Below, piece after piece: positions 9,677-21,452 of a DNA stretch of 64,000 bases. Source of the stretch: Diphasiastrum complanatum (Eukaryota > Streptophyta > Lycopodiopsida > Lycopodiales > Lycopodiaceae); contig CM055104.1 of NCBI GenBank assembly GCA_029204225.1, forward strand, positions 23,484,285 through 23,548,284, in the 5' to 3' direction. The position numbers were made by a program, and so were the translations under genes. Numbering within the stretch: position 1 is the stretch's first letter; every line of letters starts with the position of its first letter. The notes beneath the pieces were generated by a model that was not told the DNA's origin, ran no database searches, and saw only the letters and a program-made list of their open reading frames with translations.

Positions 9677-10839
9677 TTACTCGTAATATCGCTTCACGCT
9701 TGATCCATTAACTCTGGTATCAAGCAAATGACCTTGGAGATCAGCTAATTGTAGTGATCCGTTGTTAAAAATTTCAATCACCTTGTAGAGTCCCATCCAT
9801 TTGGTATGTAGTTTTTTATGGAAACAGCATGTGTCTATTATCATATAGAAGCACGTAGTCTCCACGTTTAATTTCGATCTTTCGAATGGATTGATCAAAA
9901 TTTTCCTCCCTTTCGGTTTAGATTAAAGCTAAGCGACGATCTTCCTCTAACTCTATTAAAGCTATCATTCGCTCCTGGAGACTATCGTTTTCATCCATTC
10001 ATTGCTCATTAATAATGCGGAATGTTTTCACCTCAAACTCTATAGATAACATGGGATGCATCCCATATACAAGATAATATGTGTCTGCCTAGTGGTGATT
10101 TTCTCAATAGTTCGGTAAGCCCGTAAAACTGATGGAAGTTTTTAATCCCAGTTGAAAGAATGTGTTTTTGTAATTTTGTTCAAAATTTTGCACAGAATTT
10201 CGTTGGCTCTTTCCGTCAATCCATTTTCTTTGGAGTTGTATGGTGTGGTTTTTCTATGTGTGATGGAAAAATATGAGAGTAATGATTAAATGGTTTGGTT
10301 GAGAAAATGGGTTCCTTTACCACTAACTAGTTCTAATGGACAGCCATATCGAGTAATAATCTTCTGAAATAAAAACTTTGCTACTGTTTTAACATCGTTT
10401 TTAACAGTGGCTTCAGCTTCTACCATCTTAGTGGCATAGTCGATAGCAATGAGTATGTAACGTCTTCTAGTCTTGCAAGTTGTGGGTTTAAGGGTCCGAC
10501 AAAGTCAATTCCCCATTTCTCGAAAGGTGCTAAGGGTACAATGGGTGTGAGTGGCCAATGAGTCGCAAAGCTGGGTTTCCCCATCCTTTGACATGCGGCG
10601 CATTTCTGAATAAAAGATCTAACATCTCTATAAACAGTGGGCCACCAATATCTAGCGTTCAAAATTTTCTTAGCGGTATTTTTGAGAGCATAATGTCCAC
10701 CCGAATCTTCTCCATGTAATGCACGGAATACGGTGGTAAATTTGGTGGACTCTAGGCAGCGACGAAGGTTATCGTCTGGTCCTAGTTTATATAAAACTTT
10801 ATCAATAATGGTATATGGTCCAACTTTTGCTAAGAACAC
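9677..10839 (-). pseudogene. Gypsy E integrase
   Basis: The zinc domain is clear in 10839-10420 (LHGEDSGGHYALKNTAKK ... CAACQR, a His-His-Cys-Cys set). The core starts [12 protein letters not shown] with the first catalytic Asp. After a frame change the core continues through 10400-9900. The usual LVSDxGTHF reads LVSGKGTHFLN, so the second catalytic Asp is Gly. The Glu is kept in NGLTERANE. The C-terminal segment 9898-9677 (KWMGLYKVIEIFNNGSLQ) is the GPY/F-like module. With one acid missing and at least two frame breaks, it cannot be an active strand-transfer enzyme. Confidence 0.85.
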
Positions 10840-11012
10840 TGTTTTCTGTTGTTTATTAAACTATCTGGATATATCTGATCTTGTAAAAATTTAATAGTAT
10901 CTGTATAGATAGACGATTCTGCCTGGATGCCCATTATATGCTCATCCAAAAATTCGTCTGAGATGGGTTCTAATTGATCTTTAGTTTGGAGACGTGATAT
11001 ATAATCAACATT

Positions 11013-12170
11013 CTAATGGTCTTTACCTCTCCTTAACTCTACCTGATAATCAAACTCATCTAACAATAAAACCCAATGAGCGCTTCTATCTGAAAGATCA
11101 GGTTTGTTTACCAAGTGCTTAAGTGCATAATGATCTACATGAAAAATGAAGGGATATCCTAAAAGATAATGTCTAAATTTCTTAACGGAATAGATCATGC
11201 CTAAGGCTTCTCGCTCTGTAGAGGAATAATTCTTTTCTGAGGCTGGTAACTACCAGCATAATAGATTGGATAATCTATATTCTGACTATCTTTTTGACTA
11301 AGTACTACACCTATTGCAAATGATGAAGTATCTACATATACATGAAACTTCTTTGTCCAATCTGGAGGTCTTACTCCAGTTGCTTCAGCTAAGGACTGTT
11401 TTAATTTTTCAAAGGCTTCTGGTGTTCTCTAGACCAATGATATTCTACAGTCTTTTTTAATAATCCTGTAAGCGATGTAACAGTCATAGCATAATCTTTG
11501 ATTATTCTTCTATAATATCCTACATGACCTAAGAATCCTCTAAGTTCCCTTATATTGGTTGGTTCTAATAATTCTAGGATCATTTTAATTTTCTCAATGT
11601 CGGCTTGTATACCGTCTTTCGAGATCTTATGACCTAATAGAATGCCTTCCCTCATTCCAAAATAATACTTGGAAAGGTGCAATTTAAGCGATGTCTCCTG
11701 ACATCTTCTTAGAGTTTTCTCTAGTACTTCTAAATGATCCTTTGTAGATGAGTAAATACAAAAATCATCTATAAAGATTTCTCAAAATTTACTTAGAAAA
11801 TTTTGAAAACTATTAGTCATCATGCGTTGAAACGTTGCGGGTGCATTACATAGACCAAAAGGCATACATGTATAAGCATACGTCCCCCAGTCAGTGGTGA
11901 AAGTGGTTTTAGATCTATTATAGTAAAGATCAAGTAGCAAATGGGTTTCTTAGTATACAACCCATTCGCTACTCAGGACAAGGTATATTATTCCTGCTTT
12001 GAGGCATCTATCTTATTCATCCTTTACTAACAAAGGGTACTTTGGGTTTAATCTATATTGTCTTTGCCTAACTGGTATAGCTCCGTGGATTAAATCTATC
12101 CTATGCTCTCCCATTTAACTGGTATTCTGGTTAGATCATCCATGGACCATGCAAATACATTTTGGAACTT
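11013..12170 (-). pseudogene. Gypsy E reverse transcriptase and RNase H
   Basis: Pieces in several frames give FAWSMDDLTRIP near 12140, TDWGTYAYTCMPFGLCNAPA near 11880 and the active-site box EIFIDDFCIYS near 11765. The thumb and connection follow (LLGHKISKDGIQADIEKIK, then LRGFLGHVGYYRRII) at 11682-11401. RNase H begins VDTSSFAIGVVLSQ near 11320 and ends with FHVDHYALKHLVNKPDL at 11198-11013. FIDD is an acceptable variant of YxDD. Multiple stops, for example before 11401, break the polyprotein. Confidence 0.85.
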
Positions 12171-12830
12171 CTATAGAAGTTGTATGTACTCTTCCCGTTC
12201 TTGGTCAGATTGATGTTTGCACAAGTTCAAAGTTCTATCTTTACCTATTTCTACAGCTTCATAATCGTCTTTATCTATCATGCCTTCTGTCAGGCTCGCT
12301 CTGGTTCCACCAAGACCTTCCCTTGATTTGGATGTTAGAAGTTCTCTTTCATCCTCCTCGTCTACTTCATAGCATTCTATGAAATTTAAATGAGACTCAA
12401 TAGGTTTTTCTACTTCCTCATCCCATCTTATGAGATGATCTTCTGACGGGTTGACCTTCCGTATACCTGGAAAAAATATTTGCTTCGTAGCCCAATTTAG
12501 AATGGCATCAACCTGATATAACCATGGCCTACCAAACAATATTGAATATGGTGGCGTATCCGCTGGGTTTATAACAAAGAAATTCATGAGGAAAGTTTCT
12601 GTTTCTATGTTTACACTAATACACCTCAGCTCTCCTACTAGTATACAATGAGACGAATCAGCTAAATGTATTTCATGATGGCTAGTGGGTTGGATCTGAT
12701 CTCCTAATCCTAATTCTTTGGCCATGTTTTTGGTCATCAAATTATACTTGATCCCGAATTCATATGCAGCGTCTTGGGTCATAATGTTTACACTTGACCT
12801 TGAGTCTATGGGTACCTTATCTAAAATACA
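12171..12830 (-). pseudogene. Gypsy E protease with altered active site
   Basis: A long open frame (12782-12171) has the gypsy protease C-terminal signature SILFGRPWLYQVDAI. Just upstream, in the same frame, the active site reads VPIDSRSSVNIMTQD instead of DSG or DTG, so the conserved Gly is Arg. The downstream part is an acidic linker toward RT (YEVDEEDERELL). The protein would process Gag-Pol; the Gly-to-Arg change probably inactivates it. Confidence 0.75.
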
Positions 12831-13490
12831 TCAATTAATGATGATCTGGATTTTTGGTTGGCCTTCATCGCCAAAATTTACCAGTCCTATATCTACTAGT
12901 GGCAACTTAGCTTTCCTACGTTTTTTTTCTATAAGAAGTGCTTAATCTCTTTCTTATAATACTGGTTATCTTCTAACAACTGCTGAAACATTACGTTTGG
13001 CATCCTAGAAGAAAAGTCCGTCACTATATCGTAGGAACGACGCTTTGGTGGTGATGGATCTCTAGGTATTTCTACGCTTATTATCGGGTCTGCAAATATA
13101 ACTTAGTTTTCGCTAATGTTAGTTCTTCTTCAAGAAGTTTTTTGGCCTTCGAACTAATGTCTGCGTCATAATATTTCTCATCGGACCGGTCATAGTCCGC
13201 CGGATCCTTCGCATCGGGATAATTTACGATCTTTTTCTGCGTTCTACATTTTATCTGTCGCATTTTTTGTAGGTCTCGTGTTTTTCAATTTTTTAATTTT
13301 CTTCTTTATGCGAAGTGTAGGCACATCCTTCCTACTTCTAGTGGTAACTTTGTTTACTTCTAACTCTAATTCAGGCAATTCTGGTCTTGGTCTTCTAAAA
13401 TGTTTCTGATTCTACTTCTATCCTTTGAACTATCATATCACTATTAGTTTTAGATGGTTTACAGTTGGCACAAAGAGGTACGTATCCCAT
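12831..13490 (-). pseudogene. Gypsy E gag-like 5' coding remnant
   Basis: An ATG at 13490 opens MGYVPLCANCKPSK, containing a CxxC pair, then breaks. Fragments at 13263-13081 (DAKDPADYDRSDEKYYDADI) and near 12950 (VMFQQLLEDNQYYKKEIKHFL) continue toward the protease. It is too broken to call a capsid domain and is assigned to gag only by position. The DNA directly upstream of the ATG is shared with a site in gypsy L. Confidence 0.4.
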
Positions 13491-13850
13491 TAGAGGAGTT
13501 CCAAATCCAAAAAAGACCCTTTGTAAAGATACTTTTTATATTTTTTCTCAAATTTTGCTTACACATGGACCAATCAAAACACTCAAATTTGAAATCTTCT
13601 TAATAATGCTATAATTCGGCACCGGGGGCAGCCCGCAAGCATGACATGTTATTCATAGTATAATATGCAATTATCATTTAAAATAGCATAACTTTTTAAC
13701 TATAGCTCCAATTGAGACGAAAATTATACCGTTGGAAAGCGCTCAACGAGAGCTTTTCAACAGTATCCTACATGACCTACTTCTGAGGTACCGTTCAGAA
13801 GTTATGGCCGGTCAAAGTTTCAGACCAAAAAAAAAAAGTCCACATATCTC
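13491..13850 (+). promoter_or_regulatory. Leader-like module shared with gypsy L, with a GGAAAGC hairpin
   Basis: The first ~110 bp (13487-13597) closely match 54697-54807; both sit directly upstream of a minus-strand ATG. After a divergent stretch, homology returns around a stem-loop at 13731-13761 (GTTGGAAAGCGCTC, loop, GAGCTTTTCAAC), followed by GTTATGGCCGGTC. No ORF is present. A 5' leader or promoter role is inferred from position. Confidence 0.55.
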
Positions 13851-13856
13851 TCTTGT

Positions 13857-13901
13857 GCGCGGATAGAGTACCCTCCCACTGAGAGGGTACTCTATCCGCG
13901 C
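13857..13901. repeat. Perfect 19-bp inverted repeat, 7-nt loop
   Basis: The left arm 13857-13875 (GCGCGGATAGAGTACCCTC) is exactly complementary to the right arm 13883-13901, with loop CCACTGA. It is GC-richer than its surroundings. It could be a foldback, a terminator-like RNA structure or an inverted-repeat scar. Confidence 0.95.
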
Positions 13902-14574
13902 CTATTGATAGACTGTCATTTGCGTGAATACAATGGAATAGCATCGCTCTCTCTATATAGAGGCACGCTTAGAGCTAATGTGTCGCTCACCAACCGTCAA
14001 AAAATCGGTTGGCAATAGCTACGAGTCGTTCTAAAACGATACGACTACTTTGATGAAATGAAATTCTAAGATGCAATAGGCCTTTACATGTATTTAGGCC
14101 TTATGCATATATACGTGGTGCAAAAATTGATAAATTGACTTTATATAACAAATTATTGGATCATGTGGAAATGTATGCCTCCACAAAAATTCTCACAAAT
14201 GAGAGAAAGCTTAATGAAATGAATCCAAAAATAATGACAAATATTTTTTAGTTGTGTAATGAGTAGAAAATTGTGCATGTCCAATTACAAACTATATAAT
14301 GAAATAGAAACATGAATTAGATCGACATTTTGTAACTTATGATTTAAAAACATTCAAAATTCAAGTCAATTTTACACAAATCATCCATAATAAGATCACC
14401 CTGATTCAATTGATAGTTGCACTTGTTTATTCACGTCATTTGACCTGCTTGTTACATTATCAATCTACCTTAACCATGTGAGATCTAGGTGTCTTATCAC
14501 ATCTATAAAGTGCAAATAACTTTTAACCATCACCATTTCTACAAGGGATAGTATGAGAAGTACTATGATGAGCT
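13902..14574. other. Non-coding stretch between gypsy E and F
   Basis: No supported ORF. A 7-bp hairpin CCAACCG/CGGTTGG lies near 13989 and a TATATAGAGG-like box near 13955. It could hold LTR or leader sequence of E or F, but no paired copy was found. Confidence 0.4.
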
Positions 14575-15287
14575 TTGGTTTTCACATGGACAGACTTGAA
14601 AAACCAATTTCTAAAGCAGTTCAGAGAGATTGGTTACTCCCCACAGATTTTGTCACCATTGAATTCAATAAGAAAGAAGGAAAAAAAATCTTTAAGAAAA
14701 TGTACCAAGATGGTAAAGAAACTTATTGGCCAATTGACAGGGCAATATCCCGTTGCAATGCAAATCAAATGGTTTTTAGGAGGTCTGCCCAAATGGGTGG
14801 ATCAATACTACAGACAATGATTAATTGAAACATTGGAACATGTCATTTCACCTGTAGAAAACTATGAAATTTCTCGTATACCTCGAAGTTGGAGATCTTC
14901 AAAACATACTTCTTCTAAAACAACAAGCATATTTATTCTTCTGAAGAATTGGAATCTGATGTTTCATCAGAATCTAGTTCTTCATCGAGCTCTAGTTCAG
15001 ATTTAGATTCTTCTAGTGAAGACGAAAGATCGAAACAATGTAAGGATCGGAAGAAAAATGAAGACAATAGGAAGATCGTTCATAAACAAAAGAATATTTG
15101 GAAGGAGGTGTCGGATTTGAGCAAAACGTTTGATGAGTTGAAGGTCCAATTACTTCAACCCAAGAACAAGAAAAGATCGGCTACTATCATAGGCACATCG
15201 AATGTTTGGTGTACAAAACCCAAAGATAAAATTTCAGATCGACTTCCAAATGAAGAAGTTATGATTATAAATATTGATGATTCCTAG
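14575..15287 (+). pseudogene. Gypsy F gag
   Basis: The frame at 14575-14820 has the gag capsid signature WTDLKNQFLKQFREIGYSP and ends in LGGLPKWVDQYYRQ plus a stop. The next piece, from about 14949 to 15287, has a long Ser run with acidic residues (ESDVSSESSSSSSSSS) followed by a basic region, as in nucleocapsid linkers. No zinc knuckle is seen. The frame break inside the capsid and the missing C-terminus make it inactive. Only about 70 bp separate it from integrase, so protease, RT and RNase H have been deleted. Confidence 0.75.
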
Positions 15288-15359
15288 TATGCTGATATTA
15301 TAAAATATTTGCTAACATTGGAATATCCAACATGAATGACTCGAGAAAGAAAAATGTGT

Positions 15360-16502
15360 TTCGATATTGAGTTGCACCTTATGCAATAATTAATGAACTG
15401 AGAAGATGTTTGGAAAAACATCAAACACAATTGGTTATCGAATCCTATCATGAAGAAGATGCTGAAGGGCATTTTGCCATGAAGAATACAGTGAAAAAAT
15501 CTTAAATGGAAAATATTGGTGGCCAAAAATGTACAAAGATGTGCACAAGTTCATTTGGAATTGTGATCCATGTCAAAGAGTTTGTAAACCAACGGATTTT
15601 TCAAATTGGCCCTTGGTTTTGATTTTATCTTTAGCTCCATTTGAAAAGTGGGGAATCGATTTTGTGGGACCAATCAAGCCAGCTACAAAGGAGAAGAAAA
15701 ATCGATACATATTGGTAGCTACTGACTACTGTACTAGAATGGTTGCGGCCGAAGCTACAAAGAAGAGTGATCTTTGTTAATATAATTACCAAATATGGAT
15801 GTCCACTAGAATTGGTTGGTGACAAAGGCACCCATTTCATGAATAAGACTATTGTCGAGTTAAATATTTTATGATATCTTGTCGAAGAACAACTCCTTAT
15901 AATCCAAAAGCAAATGGACTAACCGAAAGAGCTAATGGTATACTATGTAAAATTTGAATAAAATCACTAATCATCATTCAACTAAATGGGATACAAAAAC
16001 ACCAGCAATTCTTTGGGCATGTCGAAATACAGAAAAGTTAACATCCAAGAAAACACCAATATTGCCTATCGAATTTGATATTCGTACATATGAAATTCAG
16101 GAATGAAATTGAGACTTCTCCAATAATATGAAAATGGAAGAGGATCGATATTGTGCTTTACAACATGTCGAGTTTGGGAGATAGAGATGATACTGCGACT
16201 GCATTCGCCTGTTGATCTGGTTGTTTGTTGGCATTCAGCCGCTGGTACAAAATAAAAGGAAGGCAAGGTATGATGCACATTTGAAGAAAACTTCTTTAAA
16301 GGAAGGAGATCTGGCATTATTTTATGACAATTGACACATGCGATTTCCAAAGAAGTTGCATACAAGGTGGATGGGACCATATAAGGTAATATAAGTATTT
16401 GAAAATGGTTCGATTTAATTGGCAGATCTGCAAGACCAATTATTGGACACGAGGGTGAATGGAGCTCGAGTGAAGAAATACAATGAATCTCTGGAATTTT
16501 AA
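15360..16502 (+). pseudogene. Gypsy F integrase
   Basis: A zinc domain with [15 protein letters not shown] and NCDPCQRVC appears across a frame change near 15500. The core at 15529-15780 has [15 protein letters not shown] with the first Asp, then breaks. Later pieces keep TPYNPKANGLTERANG with the Glu. The C-terminal tail near 16340-16500 reads LHTRWMGPYKVI then LLDTRVNGARVKKYNE, nearly the tail of gypsy E, so E and F belong to one lineage. Many stops show long decay. Confidence 0.85.
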
Positions 16503-16689
16503 AGTTATTTTCTGCTTATATTTTTTGTTTTGTATTGTTTTTTTGTGTCATTGTGTGTATGAGAAAAAACTGTTGATTTTTCGTTAACAAATATTGATCC
16601 ATGCTTTTCCAAGAGAGTCTATACTTTTTTTAAAATGTTATTTTTTTTACTCATCCTCTTTATTCAACAAACAAGGTCGTTTCCAATTT

Positions 16690-17578
16690 GAGGGGGAGGA
16701 GAAGCAATATTGTTGATAAGCTCCATATATTTTTTTCCAAATAGCGGTTCGCAACCAAACGCATGAAATTACCAAAAAAGTATATGCGGACTACTTGTCT
16801 GCCATACAAAAGCAATGCTAAGAGGGAAGAAAAGCAAGAAAAAATTTGACGTAAATCAATGGTTCGATATGCAAGAGATGGTTTATCACGATACTAAAAG
16901 AATCAAACTATCGCACTTGAAAGAAGTCAGTTGGATTGGATATTTGAAATGGGCATGCGACATTATTCTTGGCACGGACAAGAAGTTTCATGTCAATCTG
17001 AGCAAAGATCACAGAGATATCTGGAAAAAACAAAGAAAAAGGGCTAAAATCACACTATTAGCCAACTGAAACTGATCAGATCCTGCTAGATCTAGGTTGC
17101 AGTCACAACATCCATCCAGATCCAACATCCTTGGATTGAGCTAAAAAATGAATCTCATATCAAGATGACCAGTACTAAAAAGAATCTAAAAATTTTCAAA
17201 AAAATTGTCTCATCGGCTAGTGACTTGACACGCCAATTGTCTCATGATCGGCTAGTCATACCAATTGTCTCAGTGTTGGGGACCGGCCCAGTCCCCTAGA
17301 CCCCTGCGTTGGGGCATCACCGATGGCGCCCCAGACCCCATCCACACCATCATTGTCAGCCGTCCTCCACATCAGTTACCATCCGTGCCACCACAATGTT
17401 CACTTTTTAATACCATCTTCTATTTTCTCTTTATCATGTTTATCTGTTATATCCAACTGTTGCATTCATCTGTTATTCCACTTTCTAATTTTTTTGTAAG
17501 TAATTTTTTTATCCATACCGATCAATCTTTTATTTACTCTTTCTCTTTTTTATTTCAAACACCACAGTTGTACAACCC
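16690..17578 (+). repeat. Gypsy F polypurine tract and probable 3' LTR
   Basis: GAGGGGGAGGAGAAG at 16690-16704 is a typical plant gypsy polypurine tract. It is followed within 7 bp by TGTTGATAAGC at 16711, a plausible LTR start. The LTR end and its pair were not found. An 84-aa basic ORF at 16815-17069 is unrecognised. A GC-rich patch at 17280-17345 is followed by T-rich DNA to 17578. Confidence 0.5.
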
Positions 17579-18540
17579 TTGAAGCAATTTCTTACATCAC
17601 ACCAATACTGCATTCCAGCCATGACTACCAAATTTGTGAGATTAGCTTCATTTCAAATGTTTCCTGATGAGACGGTTCAACAATACACCATAAGACTATT
17701 TAATCTGGTAAAAGATAGTGATCTACTGTGCCCAGAGACCATAATGCAGAACTATTATAGCAAATCACTCGACAAGATCAAATCTGGTATGCAGAAATTT
17801 GCATCCTACACTTCATTGGCACAAATATGTCAAGATAGTGTTATTATGGAGAATCTTATCTTAAATAAGAAAGTAGATCACTCCTATCCAAACATAGAGA
17901 TATCGGATGGAGAATCAGGAAAGTCTGAAGGTTAGTCGAGCAGACAAGGGCGGAAGGCTACGAATCATCAACGAGTGCAATAGAGTCAAGTGGATCATGT
18001 GCAACAAGTGACCACAAACCTAGTACTTCAAGTTCTGGCCGTCATCAAACCCAAGGTCGCGAAGTAAATTTTTTTGAGAAATACCAATGTACATATTGCT
18101 TTGAAGATCATCTGGGTACAAGATGTCCAATAAAAAATCCGTGATACAGAAAAAATGCGGAGCAGAAGGTCTGATAGCCAAACATTTGGCTTTTACAAAT
18201 CAAGATGCAGATGTGTTGAAAGAGGACAATGACATCATAGAAGACAGAGCCGGTAGAATCCATCAAGCCAGTGATAGTTGAGGAAGTCAAGAAATTGGCA
18301 ACCGAGGAAATACGATAGGTTCTATCAAGACTCTTGGTGCAATCAATGCAAGGATTTCTTGGTGACGAATCTTTAAGGGAACCAGTGTTAACGAAGCAAC
18401 ATGAAGTCAATTCAGCATAAGGTCCACAAAATAGCATAATCACGCATCCTTCAAGTGGGAAGTGCAATCTTGAGGGGAAGGCTAAGGTTGACAATTGCCA
18501 ATCAACTTCAACGTCAATGATGAGCAAGACTCAACTAAGG
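17579..18540 (+). pseudogene. Gypsy G gag fragment
   Basis: The ORF 17579-17935 encodes a helical segment with FQMFPDETVQQYTIRLFNLV and IMQNYYSKSLDKIKSGM, the pattern of a gypsy capsid C-terminal half. After a frame change, YQCTYCFEDHLGTRCPIKNP near 18085 is a CxxC-x4-H-x4-C-like zinc knuckle. It would bind RNA in the particle. Pol is missing; the fragment leads into low-information sequence and then an LTR at 19123. Confidence 0.6.
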
Positions 18541-19122
18541 TCTGATGGTCCCACGATGCAATAGACCCCCAAACCAATGCCAAATCTAGGTATAACATTA
18601 CTTAAAAGGCCAAATCCAAGGAATTCAAGCCCAAAGAGACCAAATGTACAGCAAGAATCAGCACCTATAATGTCTACGCCTTGTCCTCAATTGGTGAGAT
18701 TGACTGCGGAGGAGAGCATTCAGATTCGAGCATACTTAGATCGACAAACCAGTCAAGCAAGCACATCTTATCCACATTACAAATTGGGGTAGTCTATGAC
18801 ATTGGAAGCAGTTGGCCCAATCTATGAGGATCAATATCAACAAGCTTATTCATGGGATCCTCTAATAGATGGTCTCGACTACCCATTTCTCGATGAACAA
18901 GGTTATCTAGAATGGCCACCAGACCTCTATGGGTATTATTATTGAAAATCTCTTGCTGATCACCATCATCCAATAAAGCCTCAGATATTACGTAAGCGAT
19001 CTCTTGTCCACGCTTTTCCTGAAGCAGCTCATCACCAGCAATAAATGGGTCAACAGCTCTCTTCCACGACAAATGTAGGCAAGTGCTGAGGGACTGGCAC
19101 TACTTCAGGTCGGAGGCCCTAT
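18541..19122 (+). other. 3' tail of element G before its LTR
   Basis: A short frame at 18577-18792 and another ending EQGYLEWPPDLYGYYY near 18945 are unrecognised. Just before the LTR, CTGAGGGACTGGCACTACTTCAGG-like sequence (near 19085-19108) matches the reverse complement of the bases bordering the 3' LTR of gypsy L near 51557-51595. That ties G to the L family. Confidence 0.5.
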
Positions 19123-19476
19123 TGTGGGTATTTTCTGTATATAAATAAATAAGCCTAACAAAATAGAAAAATAAGTACAAGAGCACTGGCATCTTGTGTG
19201 TATAAGCCCGACCCAATGAGCACATGGCTAGTTATTTTAAGTTGTTTCTTAGAGACTTGAACCCTAGGTGTAAATAAATAATGTAGAGGCCCAAAGTTAC
19301 AAACTCAAGTTGCAAATAAGGAATCTAACTTGGTCAAAGTTGGACTCACATGATTCACGTGACTTACTTTATGCTTTCTTAGAACCATTAGATTGAGTTT
19401 GTGTTTATTTGAAGGGTTTGGATTAGAATCCTTGCCTCAATGAATTGGCCAATTAGAGTGAATCACTTTTCAAATC

Positions 19477-19484
19477 TATAAAAG
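19477..19484 (+). promoter_or_regulatory. TATA box of the LTR
   Basis: CTATAAAAGGGAG in the LTR; the L-family LTR has TTATAAAAAGGC at the corresponding position. Transcription would start roughly 30 bp downstream, before the (TC)n tract. Confidence 0.6.
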
Positions 19485-19549
19485 GGAGCCACTTCCTTTG
19501 TAATTTATCTTCTATTCTATTTATAATAAAACTTTGCTGGTTTCACTAG

Positions 19550-19654
<105 letters not shown>

Positions 19655-19734
19655 CTTCGTTGAGGCGAGGTTGCCGCTCCCAACGACGATCTCGTACTAC
19701 ACACAACACAAAACATATTTATGCTTAGTAAAAT

Positions 19735-21452
19735 ATACTTTCTAAAGTATCCATCAATAAAGGTAATGAAAAATCTGATGCTTTTCAATGACAAAGTTTG
19801 CATCAGGCCAAATATATCTATATGCAGAGGTCTAACAGATCTTTATGTACATGTTGGTGAGTTGATCCAAAAGGTATCCTAGTCTGCTTTCTGATAATGC
19901 AATCTTGGTAGACAAGGAGTTTGACTTTCCTACCTAGATAGTCAAAATCAAGTATTGTAGATTGTTTAGACATATTAAATGCATAATTCAAATTGCCAAG
20001 TCTATAATGCCAAAGAAAGAACAATATTCAGAGCTTGATTAGTAGCAAAACAACAATGACTCAATTTATACAAGTATCCATGTCTCTTTCCGAGTGCAAA
20101 GATCTTGTCTGTCCTATTGATAACTCGAATTCTACTCTATGTCCTAGGTATGTAATTATGTTGACTGATAGCAAATTTGTAGACAAATTTTGTACATAAT
20201 GGACTTTAGAGAGTAGTTTGAATTGATCATTCATGAAGCTCAATCTTACAGTGCCTTCACCTTCGATAGCATGTGTGCTATTATCGCCAAGGTGAACGTG
20301 CTTTCAATATTGTAAGGTGTATAGGACTAGAAGCAACCGATATGGCTAGTCATGTGTTGAGTGGCTCCGGAATCAAGAAATCAAGAGCTATCGTCTGATG
20401 ATAGATTATGAATGCATCTTCATCCACTTTTTGGTTGAAGGCATGAGATTTTTCTATAGCTGCATTTGCTTATTGATTCGATTGCTTGTTGTTGTTGTTC
20501 TTGGGTTTCAATATACAGTAATCTTGAACCTCGTGGTTGGAACGCTTGAGTACTTGCAGAACATCTTTTTTGTTTGTGGATTCGATGACTGCTCTAGACA
20601 TAAGGTCTGCTTCTAATTCGACTTGGGTTGTTTCAGGCCTTTCCTCTTATGTTTATTCGAGCTTATGTTTGCATATAAGATATGAAAGTCTATGTTTGAA
20701 GAATTGGAAGTTCCATTTCTTCAATTGCTTTTTGTAGCAACATGGCAATAACTCTCGATAGAATTAGATATGAGTGTGTTGTGAAGATTATCACCTAGCT
20801 TTTGTACGTGGATATCAGTGTCATCATTTCGTCTTGATCGTCAATGATTGATCCGACAATGGCCTTTTTTTTGCAGGAGGTTTTTGAAAATAATTAATGT
20901 GATTCTTTAGTGAATCACCATTGGCCACCATGAGGGAGAAGAATCTTCTCCTGAGATGTAGGTTGGAGGCTACGTCTCTCACGTCATACAATGTGCCCAG
21001 GATATTTCAAACTTCTTTTGATGTTTGAGCTTCAGATACATGGCCAATTTGTGTATTTGAGTTGCTGAGGATGATTAGCACGAAGGCATTGTCATCCTTT
21101 AGCTTCGAGATTGATGTGTCATCTGTTTCAGTTATGACTTCGACACCTGTGACAACACCATACAACTCTTTAGCCATTAGCACAATTTTCATATTAAATT
21201 TTCATAGAAGGTAATTGGATCCATTGAGCTTGTCTATGATGAGACCAACCTTGTTTTGGAAATCCATGTCAAACTTAGTCAAGTGATACTGATAACTATC
21301 CATGACTTAAAGAAAAGATAGTTTGGTGCTATTATCAATACAAAAAAACGATTATTTTATTAGTTGATAGAATCAGATTTCGTGGAAAACTTCTGATCTC
21401 AAGCAGTTGAGATTAGATATATGGATCTGATAACCATTGGCTCTAATACTAT
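19735..21452 (-). pseudogene. Copia H remnant (gag, PR, pre-IN, start of IN)
   Basis: Gag N-terminal residues (KIVLMAKELYGVVTGVEVI) are at 21192-21007. The protease site FLDSGATQHMTSHIG lies near 20370, with LSTNLLSVN downstream. The pre-integrase HYRLGNLNYAF...CIIRKQTR is at 20024-19818. The integrase start HIDIFGLMQT...FFITFIDGYFRK ends at about 19735 against the gypsy LTR, so the catalytic core is lost. A degraded PBS, GGCTCTAATACTATG, lies at 21439-21453. Frames are broken throughout. This copia has a different protease and gag from the TGTGAA-LTR copia family. Confidence 0.8.

Larger units (their letters stand above)
9677..13490 (-). mobile_element. Ty3/gypsy E, Tat/Athila-like internal region, inactive
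   Basis: Minus-strand order is gag C-terminal part (13490-12831), protease (12830-12171), RT-RNase H (12170-11013) and integrase (10839-9677). There is no chromodomain; the integrase ends LLDTRVNGSSVKRYYE, as in element F. Every domain has stops, frame changes or a lost key residue. LTRs were not identified with confidence. The accessory ORF remnant at 7700-8726 probably belongs to its 3' part. Confidence 0.8.
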
